DNA from: Hydractinia symbiolongicarpus
Taxonomy: Eukaryota > Cnidaria > Hydrozoa > Anthoathecata > Hydractiniidae
Reading direction: 5' to 3'
Length of the DNA: 64,000 nucleotides
Assembly: GCF_029227915.1 (NCBI RefSeq)
Contig: NC_079881.1
Location: 30,233,501-30,297,500 of the forward strand
The notes under the pieces are model-generated. The model searched no databases. It had not been told where the DNA came from and saw only the letters and a program-made list of their open reading frames with translations. Both the position numbers and the translations under genes were made by a program. Below, one piece after another: positions 37,151 to 50,261 of this stretch; position 1 is the first letter of the stretch; every line of letters begins with the position of its first letter.

Positions 37151-39114
37151 TACCCAGGGTGTAAACTCATTTCCCGAACGATTTTTTAAATTATTTTTTC
37201 ACCACTAAAACGCATGAGACTTGTAGTTTTCAAAACTGTCTTCATTTTTGATGAGACGCTGAATAAAAAAAGTTTAATCGCTGGCAAACGAAAACCTGCG
37301 ATTTCCTGTAAATCCGGGACTCGGCCCGTATAGTTAAAAGTATACAAAAAGGGACCCAGGGTGTAAACTCATTTCCCAAACGATTTTTTAAATTATTATT
37401 TCACCACTAAAGCCCATGAGACTTGTAGTTTTTAAAAATGTTTTCATTTTTGATGAGACGCTGAATAAAAGAAGTTTAATCGCCGGCAAACGAAAACCTG
37501 CGATTTCCAGTAAACCAAAGAGAGTACCCAGGGTGTAAACTCATTTCCCTAATGATTTTTTAAAATTTTTTTTCAACACTAAAACGCATGAGACTTGTAG
37601 TTTTTAAAAATGTTTTCTTTTTTGATGAGACGCTGAATAAAAGAAGTTTAATCGCCGGCAAACGAAAACCTGCGATTTCCCGTAAAACCCGGACTCGGCC
37701 CGTATAGTCAAAAGTATACAAAGAAAGTACCCAGGTTGTAAACTCATTTCCCGAACGATTTTTTAAATTATTTTTTCACCACTAAAACGCATGAGACGTG
37801 TAGTTTTCAAAATGTTTTCATTTTTGATGAGACGATGAATAAAAGAAGTTTAATCGCCGGCAAACGAAAACCTGCGATTTCCCGTAAATCCCGTACTCGG
37901 CCCGTATAGTCAAAAGTATACAAAGAATGTACCCAGGGAGTAAACTCATTTCCCTAACGATTTTTTAAAATTTTTTTTCAACACTAAAACGCATGAGACT
38001 TGTAGTTTTTAAAAATGTTTTCTTTTTTGATGAAACGCTGAATAAAAGAAGTTTAATCGCCGGCAAACGAAAACCTGCGATTTCCCGTAAATCCCGGACT
38101 CGGCCCGTATAGTCAAAAGTATACAAAGAAAGTACCCAGGGTGTAAACTCATTTCCCGAACGATTTTTTAAATTATTTTTTCACCACTAAAACGCATGAG
38201 ACTTGTAGTTTTCAAAACTGTCTTCATTTTTGATGAGACGCTGAATAAAAAAAGTTTAATCGCTGGCAAACGAAAACCTGCGATTTCCTGTAAATCCGGG
38301 ACTCGGCCCGTATAGTTAAAAGTATATTAAAAGGGACCCAGGGTGTAAACTCATTTCCCAAACGATTTTTTAAATTATTATTTCACCACTAAAGCCCATG
38401 AGACTTGTAGTTTTTAAAAATGTTTTCATTTTTGATGAGACGCTGAATAAAAGAAGTTTAATCGCCGGCAAACGAAAACCTGCGATTTCCAGTAAACCAA
38501 AGAGAGTAACCAGGGTGTAAACTCATTTCCCTAATGATTTTTTAAAATTTTTTTTCAACACTAAAACGCATGAGACTTGTAGTTTTTAAAAATGTTTTCT
38601 TTTTTGATGAGACGCTGAATAAAAGAAGTTTAATCGCCGGCAAACGAAAACCTGCGATTTCCCGTAAAACCCGGACTCGGCCCGTATAGTCAAAAGTATA
38701 CAAAGAAAGTACCCAGGTTGTAAACTCATTTCCCGAACGATTTTTTAAATTATTTTTTCACCACTAAAACGCATGAGACGTGTAGTTTTCAAAATGTTTT
38801 CATTTTTGATGAGACGATGAATAAAAGAAGTTTAATCGCCGGCAAACGAAAACCTGCGATTTCCCGTAAATCCCGTACTCGGCCCGTATAGTCAAAAGTA
38901 TACAAAGAATGTACCCAGGGAGTAAACTCATTTCCCTAACGATTTTTTAAAATTTTTTTTCAACACTAAAACGCATGAGACTTGTAGTTTTTAAAAATGT
39001 TTTCTTTTTTGATGAAACGCTGAATAAAAGAAGTTTAATCGCCGGCAAACGAAAACCTGCGATTTCCCGTAAATCCCGGACTCGGCCCGTATAGTCAAAA
39101 GTATACAAAGAAAG
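37151..39114. repeat. Two copies of a 982-bp higher-order repeat
   Basis: TACCCAGGGT at 37151, 38133 and 39115 marks exact 982-bp steps. Both copies share CCCTAATGATTTTTT, CCCAGGTTGTAAAC, the short GTTTTCAAAATGTTTTC (one base lost), AAAGAATGTACCC and GATGAAACGCTG. The unit has five monomers, one of them 172 bp, plus single-base losses. The second copy alone has GTATATTAAAAGGG near 38328. Confidence 0.88.
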
Positions 39115-40900
39115 TACCCAGGGTGTAAACTCATTTCCCGAACGATTTTTTAAATTATTTTTTCACCACTAAAACGCATGAGACGTGTAGTTTTCAAAAA
39201 TGTTTTCATTTTTGATGAGACGATGAATAAAAGAAGTTTAATCGCCGGCAAACGAAAACCTGCGATTTCCCGTAAATCCCGTACTCGGCCCGTATAGTCA
39301 AAAGTATACAAAGAAAGTACCCAGGGAGTAAACTCATTTCCCAAACGATTTTTTAAATTATTTATTCACCACTAAAGCCCATGAGACTTGTAGTTTTTAA
39401 AAATGTTTTCATTTTTGATGAGACGCTGAATAAAAGAAGTTTAATCGCCGGCAAACGAAAACCTGCGATTTCCCGTAAATTCTGGACTCGGCCCGTATAG
39501 TCAAAAGTATACAAAGAAAGTACCCAGGGAGTAAACTCATTTCCCAAACGATTTTTTAAATTATTTATTCACCACTAAAGCCCATGAGACTTGTAGTTTT
39601 TAAAAATGTTTTCATTTTTGATGAGACGCTGAATAAAAGAAGTTTAATCGCCGGCAAACGAAAACCTGCGATTTCCCGTAAATTCTGGACTCGGCCCGTA
39701 TAGTCAAAAGTATACAAAGAAAGTACCCAGGGAGTAAACTCATTTCCCAAACGATATTTTAAATTATTATTTCACCACTAAAGCCCATGAGACTTGTAGT
39801 TTTTAAAAATGTTTTCATTTTTGATGAGACGCTGAATAAAAGAAGTTTAATCGCCGGCAAACGAAAACCCGCGATTTCCCGTAAATCCCGGACTCGGCTC
39901 GTATAGTTAAAAGTGTGCAAGGAAAGTACCCAGTGAGTAAACTCATTTCCCGAACGAATTTTTAAATTATTTTTTCACCACTAAAACGTATGAGACTTGT
40001 AGTTTTCAAAAATGTTCTCATTTTTGATGAGACGCTGAATAAAAGAAGTTTAATCGCTGGCAAACGAAAACCTGCGATTTCCCGTAAATCCCGGACTCGG
40101 CCCGTATAGTCAAAAGTATACAAAGAAAGTACCCAGGGTGTAAACTCATTTCCCGAACGATTTTTTAAATTATTTTTTCACCACTAAAACGCATGAGACT
40201 TGTAGTTTTCAAAAATGTTTTCATTTTTGATGAGACGCTGAATAAAAGAAGTTTAATCGCCGGCAAACGAAAACCTGCAATTTCCCGTAAATCCCGTACT
40301 CGGCCCGTATAGTCAAAAGTATACAAAGAAAGTACCCATGGAGTAAACTCATTTCCCAAACGATTTTTTAAATTATTATTTCAAAACTAAAGCCCATGAG
40401 ACTTGTAGATTTTAAAAATGTTTTCATTTTTAATGAGACGCTGAATAAAAGAAGTTTAATCGCCGGCAAACGAAAACCCGCAATTTCCCGTAAATCCCGG
40501 TCTCGGCCCGTATAGTCAAACGTATACAAGGAAAGTACCCAGTGAGTAAACTCATTTCCCTAACGAATTTTTAAATTATTTTTTCACCACTAAAGCGCAT
40601 GAGACTTGTAGTTTTTAAAAATGTTTTCATCTTTGATGAGACGATGAATAAACGAAGTTTAATCGCTGGCAAACGAAAACCTGCGATTTCCCGTAAATCC
40701 CGGACTCGGCCCGTATAGTCAAAAGTATACAAAGAAAGTACCCAGGGTGTAAACTTATTTCCCGAACGATTTTTTAAATTATTTTTTCACCACTAAAACG
40801 CATGAGACGTGTAGTTTTCAAAAATGTTTTCATTTTTGATGAGACGATGAATAAAAGAAGTTTAATCGCCGGCAAACGAAAACCTGCGATTTCCCGTAAA
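39115..40900. repeat. 203-bp monomers related to 29.5-30.7 kb
   Basis: 39150-39547 matches 29525-29922 at a shift of 9,625 bp. One monomer (39362-39564) is then duplicated in tandem at 203 bp. Later parts (GTGTGCAAGG near 39915, CCCATGGAG near 40335, GTAGATTTTAAAAATG at 40407, CATCTTTGATG near 40629) follow the same monomer order seen at 3.9-4.8 kb, 5.7-6.6 kb and 30.0-30.6 kb. No gene is visible. Confidence 0.72.
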
Positions 40901-42300
40901 TCCCGTACTCGGCCCGTATAGTCAAAAGTATACAAAGAAAGTACCCAGGGAGTAAAATCATTTCCCAAACGATTTTTTAAATTATTTATTCACCACTAAA
41001 GCCCATGAGACTTGTAGTTTTTAAAAATGTTTTCATTTTTGATGAGACGCTGAATAAAAGAAGTTTAATCGCCGGCAAACGAAAACCTGCGATTTCCCGT
41101 AAATTCTGGACTCGGCCCGTGTAGTCAAAAGTATACAAAGAAAGTACCCAGGGAGTAAACTCATTTCCCAAACGATTTTTTAAATTATTATTTCACCACT
41201 AAAGCCCATGAGACTTGTAGTTTTTAAAAATGTTTTCATTTTTGATGAGACGCTGAATAAAAGAAGTTTAATCGCCGGCAAACGAAAACCCGCGATTTCC
41301 CGTAAATCCCGGACTCGGCTCGTATAGTTAAAAGTGTGCAAGGAAAGTACCCAGTGAGTAAACTCATTTCCCGAACGAATTTTTAAATTATTTTTTCACC
41401 ACTAAAACGTATGAGACTTGTAGTTTTCAAAAATGTTTTCATTTTTGATGAGACGCTGAATAAAAGAAGTTTAATCGCCGGCAAACGAAAACCTGCGATT
41501 TCCCGTAAATCCCGGACTCGGCCCGTATAGTCAAAAGTATACAAAGAAAGTACCCAGGGTGTAAACTCATTTCCCGAACGATTTTTTAAATTATTTTTTC
41601 ACCACTAAAACGCATGAGACTTGTAGTTTTCAAAAATGTTTTCATTTTTGATGAGACGCTGAATAAAAGAAGTTTAATCGCCGGCAAACGAAAACCTGCA
41701 ATTTCCCGTAAATCCCGTACTCGGCCCGTATAGTCAAAAGTATACAAAGAAAGTACCCAGGGAGTAAAATCATTTCCCAAACGATTTTTTAAATTATTTA
41801 TTCACCACTAAATCCCATGAGACTTGTAGTTTTTAAAAATGTTTTCATTTTTGATGAGACGCTGAATAAAAGAAGTTTAATCGCCGGCAAACGAAAACCT
41901 GCGATTTCCCGTAAATTCTGGACTCGGCCCGTGTAGTCAAAAGTATACAAAGAAAGTACCCAGGGAGTAAACTCATTTCCCAAACGATTTTTTAAATTAT
42001 TATTTCACCACTAAAGCCCATGAGACTTGTAGTTTTTAAAAATGTTTTCATTTTTGATGAGACGCTGAATAAAAGAAGTTTAATCGCCGGCAAACGAAAA
42101 ACCGCGATTTCCCGTAAATCCCGGACTCGGCTCGTATAGTTAAAAGTGTGCAAGGAAAGTACCCAGTGAGTAAACTCATTTCCCAAACGAATTTTTAAAT
42201 TATTTTTTCACCACTAAAACGTATGAGACTTGTAGTTTTCAAAAATGTTTTCATTTTTGATGAGACGCTGAATAAAAGAAGTTTAATCGCCGGCAAACGA
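40900..42300. repeat. 812-bp tetramer duplication
   Basis: Corresponding points 40774/41586 and 40986/41798 are 812 bp apart, four full monomers. Private markers present in both copies are GTAAAATCATTTCC (about 40955 and 41766) and CCCGTGTAGTC (about 41118 and 41930). The second copy is incomplete and loses the match near 42,300. Confidence 0.82.
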
Positions 42301-43740
42301 AAACCTGCAATTTCCCGTAAATCCCGTACTCGGCCCGTATAGTCAAAAGTATACAAAGAAAGTACCCATGGAGTAAACTCATTTCCCAAACGATTTTTTA
42401 AATTATTATTTCAAAACTAAAGCCCATGAGACTTGTAGATTTTAAAAATGTTTTCATTTTTAATGAGACGCTGAATAAAAGAAGTTTAATCGCCGGCAAA
42501 CGAAAACCCGCAATTTCCCGTAAATCCCGGTCTCGGCCCGTATAGTCAAACGTATACAAGGAATGTACCCAGTGAGTAAACTCATTTCCCTAACGAATTT
42601 TAAAATTATTTTTTCACCACTAAAACGCATGAGACTTGTAGTTTTTAAAAATGTTTTCATCTTTGATGAGACGATGAATAAACGAAGTTTAATCGCTGGC
42701 AAACGAAAACCTGCGATTTCCCGTAAATCCAGGACTCGGCCCGTATAGTCAAAAGTATACAAAGAAAGTACCCAGGGTGTAAACTCATTTCCCGAACGAT
42801 TTTTTAAATTATTTTTTCACCACTAAAACGCATGAGACTTGTAGTTTTCAAAAATGTTTTCATTTTTGATGAGACGCTGAATAAAAGAAGTTTAATCGCC
42901 GGCAAACGAAAACCTGCGATTTCCAGTAAATCAAAGAGAGTACCCAGGGTGTAAACTGATTTCCCGAACGATTTTTTAAATTATTTTTTCACCACTAAAA
43001 CGCATGAGACTTGTAGTTTTCAAAAATGTTTTCATTTTTGATGAGACGCTGAATAAAAGAAGTTTAATCGCCGGCAAACGAAAACCTGCAATTTCCCGTA
43101 AATCCCGTACTCGGCCCGTATAGTCAAAAGTATACAAAGAAAGTACCCATGGAGTAAACTCATTTCCCAAACGATTTTTTAAATTATTATTTCAAAACTA
43201 AAGCCCATGAGACTTGTAGATTTTAAAAATGTTTTCATTTTTAATGAGACGCTGAATAAAAGAAGTTTAATCGCCGGCAAACGAAAACCCGCAATTTCCC
43301 GTAAATCCCGGTCTCGGCCCGTATAGTCAAACGTATACAAGGAATGTACCCAGTGAGTAAACTCATTTCCCTAACGAATTTTAAAATTATTTTTTCACCA
43401 CTAAAACGCATGAGACTTGTGGTTTTTAAAAATGTTTTCATCTTTGATGAGACGATGAATAAACGAAGTTTAATCGCTGGCAAACGAAAACCTGCGATTT
43501 CCCGTAAATCCAGGACTCGGCCCGTATAGTCAAATGTATACAAAGAATGTACCCAGGGTGTAAACTCATTTCCCGAACGATTTTTTAAATTATTTTTTCA
43601 CCACTAAAACGCATGAGACTTGTAGTTTTCAAAAATGTTTTCATTTTTGATGAGACGCTGAATAAAAGAAGTTTAATCGCCGGCAAACGAAAACCTGCGA
43701 TTTCCAGTAAATCAAAGAGAGTACCCAGGGTGTAAACTGA
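42250..43740. repeat. 781-bp tandem duplication beside the right segmental copy
   Basis: Points 42460/43241, 42563/43344 and 42921/43702 correspond at 781 bp, three 203-bp monomers plus one 172-bp monomer. Shared markers are AAGGAATGTACCC, CGAATTTTAAAATT and TGTAAACTGATTTCC. Only one such block occurs at the matching place in the left segmental copy (30.3-30.9 kb), so the expansion is specific to the right side. Confidence 0.82.
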
Positions 43741-46700
43741 TTTCCCGAACGATTTTTTAAATTTCTTTTTCACCACTAAAACGCATGAGATTTGTAGTTT
43801 TTAAAAATGTTTTCTTTTTTGATGAGACGCTTAATAAAAGAAGTTTAATCGCCGGCAAACGAAAACCTGCGATTTCCCGTAAATCCCGGACTCGGCCCGT
43901 ATAGTCAGAAGTATACAAAGAAAGTACCCAGGGTGTAAACTCATTTCCCGAATTATTTTTTAAATTATTTTTTCACCACTAAAACGCATGAGACGTGTAG
44001 TTTTCAAAAATGTTTTCATTTTTGATGAGACGATGAATAAAAGAAGTTTAATCGCCGGCAAACGAAAACCTGCGATTTCCCGTAAATCCCGTACTCGGCC
44101 CGTATAGTCAAAAGTATACAAAGAAAGTACCCAGCGAGTAAACTCATATCCCAAACGATTTTTTAAATTATTATTTCACCACTAAAGCCCATGAGACTTG
44201 TAGTTTTTAAAAATGTTTTCATTTTTGATGAGACGCTGAATAAAAGAAGTTTAATCGCCGGCAAACGAAAACCCGCAATTTCCCGTAAATCCCGGTCTCG
44301 GCCCGTATAGTCAAAAGTATACAAGGAAAGTACCCAGTGAGTAAACTCATTTCCCTAACGAATTTTTAAATTATTTTTTTACCACTAAAACGCATGAGAC
44401 TTGTAGTTTTCAAAAATGTTTTCATTTTTGATGAGACGCTGAATAAAAGAAGTTTAATCGCCAGCAAACGAAATCCTGCGATTTCCCGTAAATCCCGGAC
44501 TCGGCCCGTATAGTCAAAAGTATACAAAGAGAGTACCCAGGGTGTAAACTCATTTCCCGAACGATTTTTTAAATTATTTTTTCACCACTAAAACGCATGA
44601 GACTTGTAGTTTTCAAAAATGTTTTCATTTTTGATGAGACGCTGAATAAAAGAAGTTTAATCGCCGGCAAACGAAAACCTGCGATTTCCCGTAATTCCTG
44701 GACTCGGCCCGTATAGTCAAAAGTATACAAAGAAAGTACCCAGGGAGTAAACTCATTTCCCAAACGATTTTTTAAATTATTATTTCAAAACTAAAGCCCA
44801 TGAGACTTGTAGTTTTTAAAAATGTTTTCATTTTTGATGAGACGCTGAATAAAAGAAGTTTAATCGCCGGCAAACGAAAACCCGCAATTTCCCGTAACTA
44901 AAACGCATGAGACTTGTAGTTTTCAAAACTGTCTTCATTTTTGATGAGACGCTGAATAAAAAAAGTTTAATCGCTGGCAAACGAAAACCTGCGATTTCCC
45001 GTAAATCCAGGACTCGGCCCGTATAGTCAAAAGTATACAAAGAAAGTACCCAGGGTGTAAACTCATTTCCCGAACGATTTTTTAAATTATTTTTTCACCA
45101 CTAAAACGCATGAGACTTTTAGTTTTCAAAAATGTTTTCATTTTTGATGAGACGCTGAATAAAAGAAGTTTAATCGCCGGCAAACGAAAACCTGCGATTT
45201 CCAGTAAATCAAAGAGAGTACCCAGGGTGTAAACTCATTTCCCGAACGATTTTTTAAATTTTTTTTTCACCACTAAAACGCATGAGACTTGTAGTTTTTA
45301 AAAATGTTTTTTTTTTTTATGAGACGCTTAATAAAAGAAGTTTAATCGCCGGCAAACGAAAACCTGCGATTTCCCGTAAATCCCGGACTCGGCACGTATA
45401 GTCAAAAGTATACAAAGAAAGTACCCAGGGTGTAAACTCATTTCCCGAATTATTTTTTAAATTATTTTTTCACCACTAAAACGCATGAGACGTGTAGTTT
45501 TCAAAAATGTTTTCATTTTTGATGAGACGATGAATAAAACAAGTTTAATCGCCGGCAAACGAAAACCTGCGATTTCCCGTAAATCCCGTACTCGGCCCGT
45601 ATAGTCAAAAGTATACAAAGAAAGTACCCAGGGAGTAAACTCATTTCCCAAACGATTTTTTAAATTATTATTTCACCACTAAAGCCCATGAGACTTGTAG
45701 TTTTTAAAAATGTTTTCATTTTTGATGAGACGCTGAATAAAAGAAGTTTAATCGCCGGCAAACGAAAACCCGCAATTTCCCGTAAATCCCGGTCTCGGCC
45801 CGTATAGTCAAAAGTATACAAGGAAAGTACCCAGTGAGTAAACTCATTTCCCTAACGAATTTTTAAATTATTTTTTTACCACTAAAACGCATGAGACTTG
45901 TAGTTTTCAAAAATGTTTTCATTTTTGATGAGACGCTGAATAAAAGAAGTTTAATCGCCGGCAAACGAAATCCTGCGATTTCCCGTAAATCCCGGACTCG
46001 GCCCGTATAGTCAAAAGTATACAAAGAGAGTACCCAGGGTGTAAACTCATTTCCCGAACGATTTTTTAAATTATTTTTTCACCACTAAAACGCATGAGAC
46101 TTGTAGTTTTCAAAAATGTTTTCATTTTTGATGAGACGCTGAATAAAAGAAGTTTAATCGGCGGCAAACGAAAACCTGCGATTTCCCGTAAATCCCGGAC
46201 TCGGCCCGTATAGTCAAAAGTATACACAGAAAGTACCCAGGGAGTAAACTCATTTCCCAAACGATTTTTAAAATTATTATTTCAAAACTAAATCCCATGA
46301 GACTTGTAGTTTTTAAAAATGTTTTCATTTTTGATGAGACGCTGAATAAAAGAAGTTTAATCGCCGGCAAACGAAAACCCGCAATTTCCCGTAAATCCCG
46401 GTCTCGGCCAGTATAGTCAAACGTATACAAGGAAAGTACCCAGTGAGTAAACTCATTTCCCTAACGAATTTTTAAATTATTTTTTCACCACTAAAACGCA
46501 TGAGACTTGTAGTTTTCCAAACTGTTTTCATTTTTGATGAGACGCTGAATAAAAGAAGTTTAATCGCTGGCAAACGAAAACCTGCGATTTCCTGTAAATC
46601 CGGGACTCGGCCCGTATAGTCAAAAGTATACAAAAGAGGACCCAGGGTGTAAACTCATTTCCCGAACGATTTTTTAAATTATTATTTCACCACTAAAGCC

Positions 46701-48750
46701 CATGAGACTTGTAGTTTTTAAAAATGTTTTCATTTTTGATGAGACGCTGAATAAAAGAAGTTTAATCGCCGGCAAACGAAAACCTGCGATTTCCAGTAAA
46801 TCAAAGAAAGTACCCACGGAGTAAACTCATTTCCCAGACGATTTTTTAAATTATTATTTCACCACTAAAGCCCATGCGACTTGTAGTTTTTAAAAATGTT
46901 TTCATTTTTGATGAGACGCTGAATAAAAGAAGTTTAATCGCCGGCAAACGAAAACCTGCGTTTCCCGTAAATTCTGGACTCGGCCCGTATAGTCAAAAGT
47001 ATACAAAGAAAGTACCCAGGAAGTAAACTCATTTCCCAAACGATTTTTTAAATTATTAATTCACCACTAAAGCCCATGAGACTTGTAGTTTTTAAAAATG
47101 TTTTCATTTTTGATGAGACGCTGAATAAAAGAAGTTTAATCGCCGGCAAACGAAAACCCGCGATTTCCCGTAAATCCCGGGCTTGGCCCGTATAGTCAAA
47201 AGTATACAAAGAAAGTACCCAGGGAGTAAACTCATTTCCCGAACGATTTTTTAAATTACTTTTTCACCACTAAAACGCATGAGACTTGTAGTTTTTAAAA
47301 ACGTTTTCATTTTTGATGAGACGCTGAATAAAAGAAGTTTAATCGCCGGCAAACGAAAACCTGCGATTTCCCGTAAATTCTGGACTCTGCCCGTATAGTC
47401 AAAAGTATACAAAGAAAGTACCCAGGGAGTAAACTCATTTCCCAAACGATTTTTTAAATTATTATTTCACCACTAAAGCCCATGAGACTTGTAGTTTTTA
47501 AAAATGTTTTCATTTTTGATGAGACGCTGAATAAAAGAAGTTTAATCGCCGGCAAACGCAAACCCGCGATTTCCCGTAAATCCCGGACTCGGCTCGTATA
47601 GTTAAAAGTGTGCAAGGAAAGTACCCAGTGAGTAAACTCATTTCCCGAACGAATTTTTTTAAATTATTTTTTCACCACTAAAACGTATGAGACTTGTAGT
47701 TTTCAAAAATGTTTTCATTTTTGATGAGACGCTGAATAAAAGAAGTTTAATCGCCGGCAAACGAAAACCCGCAATTTCCCGTAAATGCCGGTCTCGGCCC
47801 GTATAGTCAAACGTATACAAGGAAAGTACCCAGTGAGTAAACTCATTTCCCTAACGAATTTTTAAATTATTTTTTCACCACTAAAACGCATGAGACTTGT
47901 AGTTTTCAAAACTGTTTTCATTTTTGATGAGACGCTGAATAAAAAAAGTTTAATCGCTGGCAAACGAAAACCTGCGATTTCCTGTAAATCCGGGACTCGG
48001 CCCGTATAGTCAAAAGTATACAAAAAGGGACCCAGGGTGTAAACTCATTTCCCGAACGATTTTTTAAATTATTATTTCACCACTAAAGCCCATGAGACTT
48101 GTAGTTCTTAAAAATGTTTTCATTTTTGATGAGACGCTGAATAAAAGAAGTTTAATCGCCGGCAAACGAAAACCTGCGATTTCCAGTAAATTAAAGAGAG
48201 TACCCAGGGTGTAAACTCATTTCCCTAACGATTTTTTAAATTTTTTTTTCAACACTAAAACGCATGAGACGTGTAGTTTTCAAAATGTTTTCATTTTTGA
48301 TGAGACGATGAATAAAAAAAGTTTAATCGCCGGCAAACGAAAACCCGCGATTTCCCGTAAATCCCGGACTCGGCCCGTATAGTCAAAAGTATACAAAGAA
48401 AGTACCCAGGGTGTAAACTCATTTCCCGAACGATTTTTTAAATTATTTTTTCACCACTAAAACGCATGAGACTTGTAGTTTTCAAAACTGTCTTCATTTT
48501 TGATGAGACGTTGAATAAAAAAAGTTTAATCGCTGGCAAACGAAAACCTGCGATTTCCTGTAAATCCGGGACTCGGCCCGTATAGTCAAAAGTATACAAA
48601 AAGGGACCCAGGGTGTAAACTCATTTCCCAAACGATTTTTTAAATTATTATTTCACCACTAAAGCCCATGAGACTTGTAGTTTTTAAAAATGTTTTCATT
48701 TTTGATGAGACGCTGAATAAAAGAAGTTTAATCGCCGGCAAACGAAAACC
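43102..48750. repeat. Right copy of the 12.84-kb-spaced segmental duplication
   Basis: This block is the counterpart of 30260-35905. It carries the same 96-bp deletion junction, now at 44897/44898. Differences from the left copy include a one-base loss in CCTGCGTTTCCC near 46969, a two-base insertion in GAATTTTTTTAAATT near 47653, and a replaced patch at about 46806-46897. The match stops near 48,750, where this side has the CCCGTACTCGG type and the left side has a 172-bp monomer. Confidence 0.88.
44890..44905. repeat. 96-bp deletion junction (right copy)
   Basis: CCCGTAA joins CTAAAACGC at 44897/44898, exactly 12,842 bp from the same join in the left copy. These are the only two examples seen. 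Their identical breakpoints show that the deletion is older than the segmental duplication. Confidence 0.9.
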
Positions 48751-50261
48751 TGCGATTTCCCGTAAATCCCGTACTCGGCCCGTATAGTCAAAAGTATACA
48801 AAGAAAGTACCCAGGGAGTAAACTCATTTCCCAAACGATTTTTTAAATTATTATTTCACCACTAAAGCCCATGCGACTTGTAGTTTTTAAAAATGTTTTC
48901 ATTTTTGATGAGACGCTGAATAAAAGAAGTTTAATCGCCGGCAAACGAAAACCTGCGATTTCCCGTAAATTCTGGACTCGGCCCGTATAGTCAAAAGTAT
49001 ACAAAGAAAGTACCCAGGAAGTAAACTCATTTCCCAAACGATTTTTTAAATTATTATTTCACCACTAAAGCCCATGAGACTTGTAGTTTTTAAAAATGTT
49101 TTCATTTTTGATGAGACGCTGAATAAAAGAAGTTTAATCGCCGGCAAACGAAAACCCGCGATTTCCCCTAAATCCCGGGCTTGGCCCGTATAGTCAAAAG
49201 TATACAAAGAAAGTACCCAGGGAGTAAACTCATTTCCCGAACGATTTTTTAAATTACTTTTTCACCACTAAAACGCATGAGACTTGTAGTTTTTAAAATT
49301 GTTTTCATTTTTGATGAGACGCTGAATAAAAGAAGTTTAATCACCGGCAAACGAAAACCTACGATTTCCCGTAAATTCTGGACTCTGCCCGTATAGTCAA
49401 AAGTATACAAAGAAAGTACCCAGGGAGTAAACTCATTTCCCAAACGATTTTTTAAATTATTATTTCACCACTAAAGCCCATGAGACTTGTAGTTTTTAAA
49501 AATGTTTTCATTTTTGATGAGACGCTGAATAAAAGAAGTTTAATCGCCGGCAAACGAAAACCCGCGATTTCCCGTAAATCCCGGACTCGGCTCGTATAGT
49601 TAAAATTGTGCAAGGAAAGTACCCAGTGAGTAAACTCATTTCCCGAACGAATTTTTAAATTATTTTTTCACCACTAAAACGTATGAGACTTGTAGTTTTC
49701 AAAAATGTTTTCATTTTTGATGAGACGCTGAATAAAAGAAGTTTAATCGCCGGCAAACGAAAACCCGCAATTTCCCGTAAATCCCGGTCTCGGCCCGTAT
49801 AGTCAAACGTATACAAGGAAAGTACCCAGTGAGTAAACTCATTTCCCTAACGAATTTTTAAATTATTTTTTCACCACTAAAACGCATGAGACTTGTAGTT
49901 GTCAAAACTGTTTTCATTTTTGATGAGACGCTGAATAAAAAAAGTTTAATCGCTGGCAAACGAAAACCTGCGATTTCCTGTAAATCCGGGACTCGGCCCG
50001 TATAGTCAAAAGTATACAAAAAGGGACCCAGGGTGTAAACTCATTTCCCTAACGAATTTTTAAATTATTATTTCACCACTAAAGCCCATGAGACTTGAAG
50101 TTCTTAAAAATGTTTTCATTTTTGATGAGACGCTGAATAAAAGAAGTTTAATCGCCGGCAAACGAAAACCTGCGATTTCCAGTAAATCAAAGAGAGTACC
50201 CAGGGTCTAAACTCATTTCCCTAACGATTTTTTAAAATTTTTTTTCAACACTAAAACGCAT
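46830..50261. repeat. 1,998-bp tandem duplication
   Basis: About 46830-48265 matches about 48828-50261. The shift is 1,997, then 1,998, then 1,996 bp, stepping exactly at a one-base loss (46969) and a two-base insertion (47653) that are both private to the first copy. Shared private variants are CCCATGCGACTTG (46871 and 48868), GGACTCTGCCCG (47391 and 49380) and GTTCTTAAAAATG (48103 and 50099). Because the left segmental copy at 34.1-35.4 kb belongs to the same family, this block exists three times in the window. Confidence 0.85.

Noticed and set aside
42563-42748. Plus-strand open reading frames near 42563, 43344 and 54258
   Set aside because: They are monomer-derived frames opened by the CATCTTTGATGAGACGATG variant and recur with the 781-bp and segmental duplications. 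No independent coding evidence exists.
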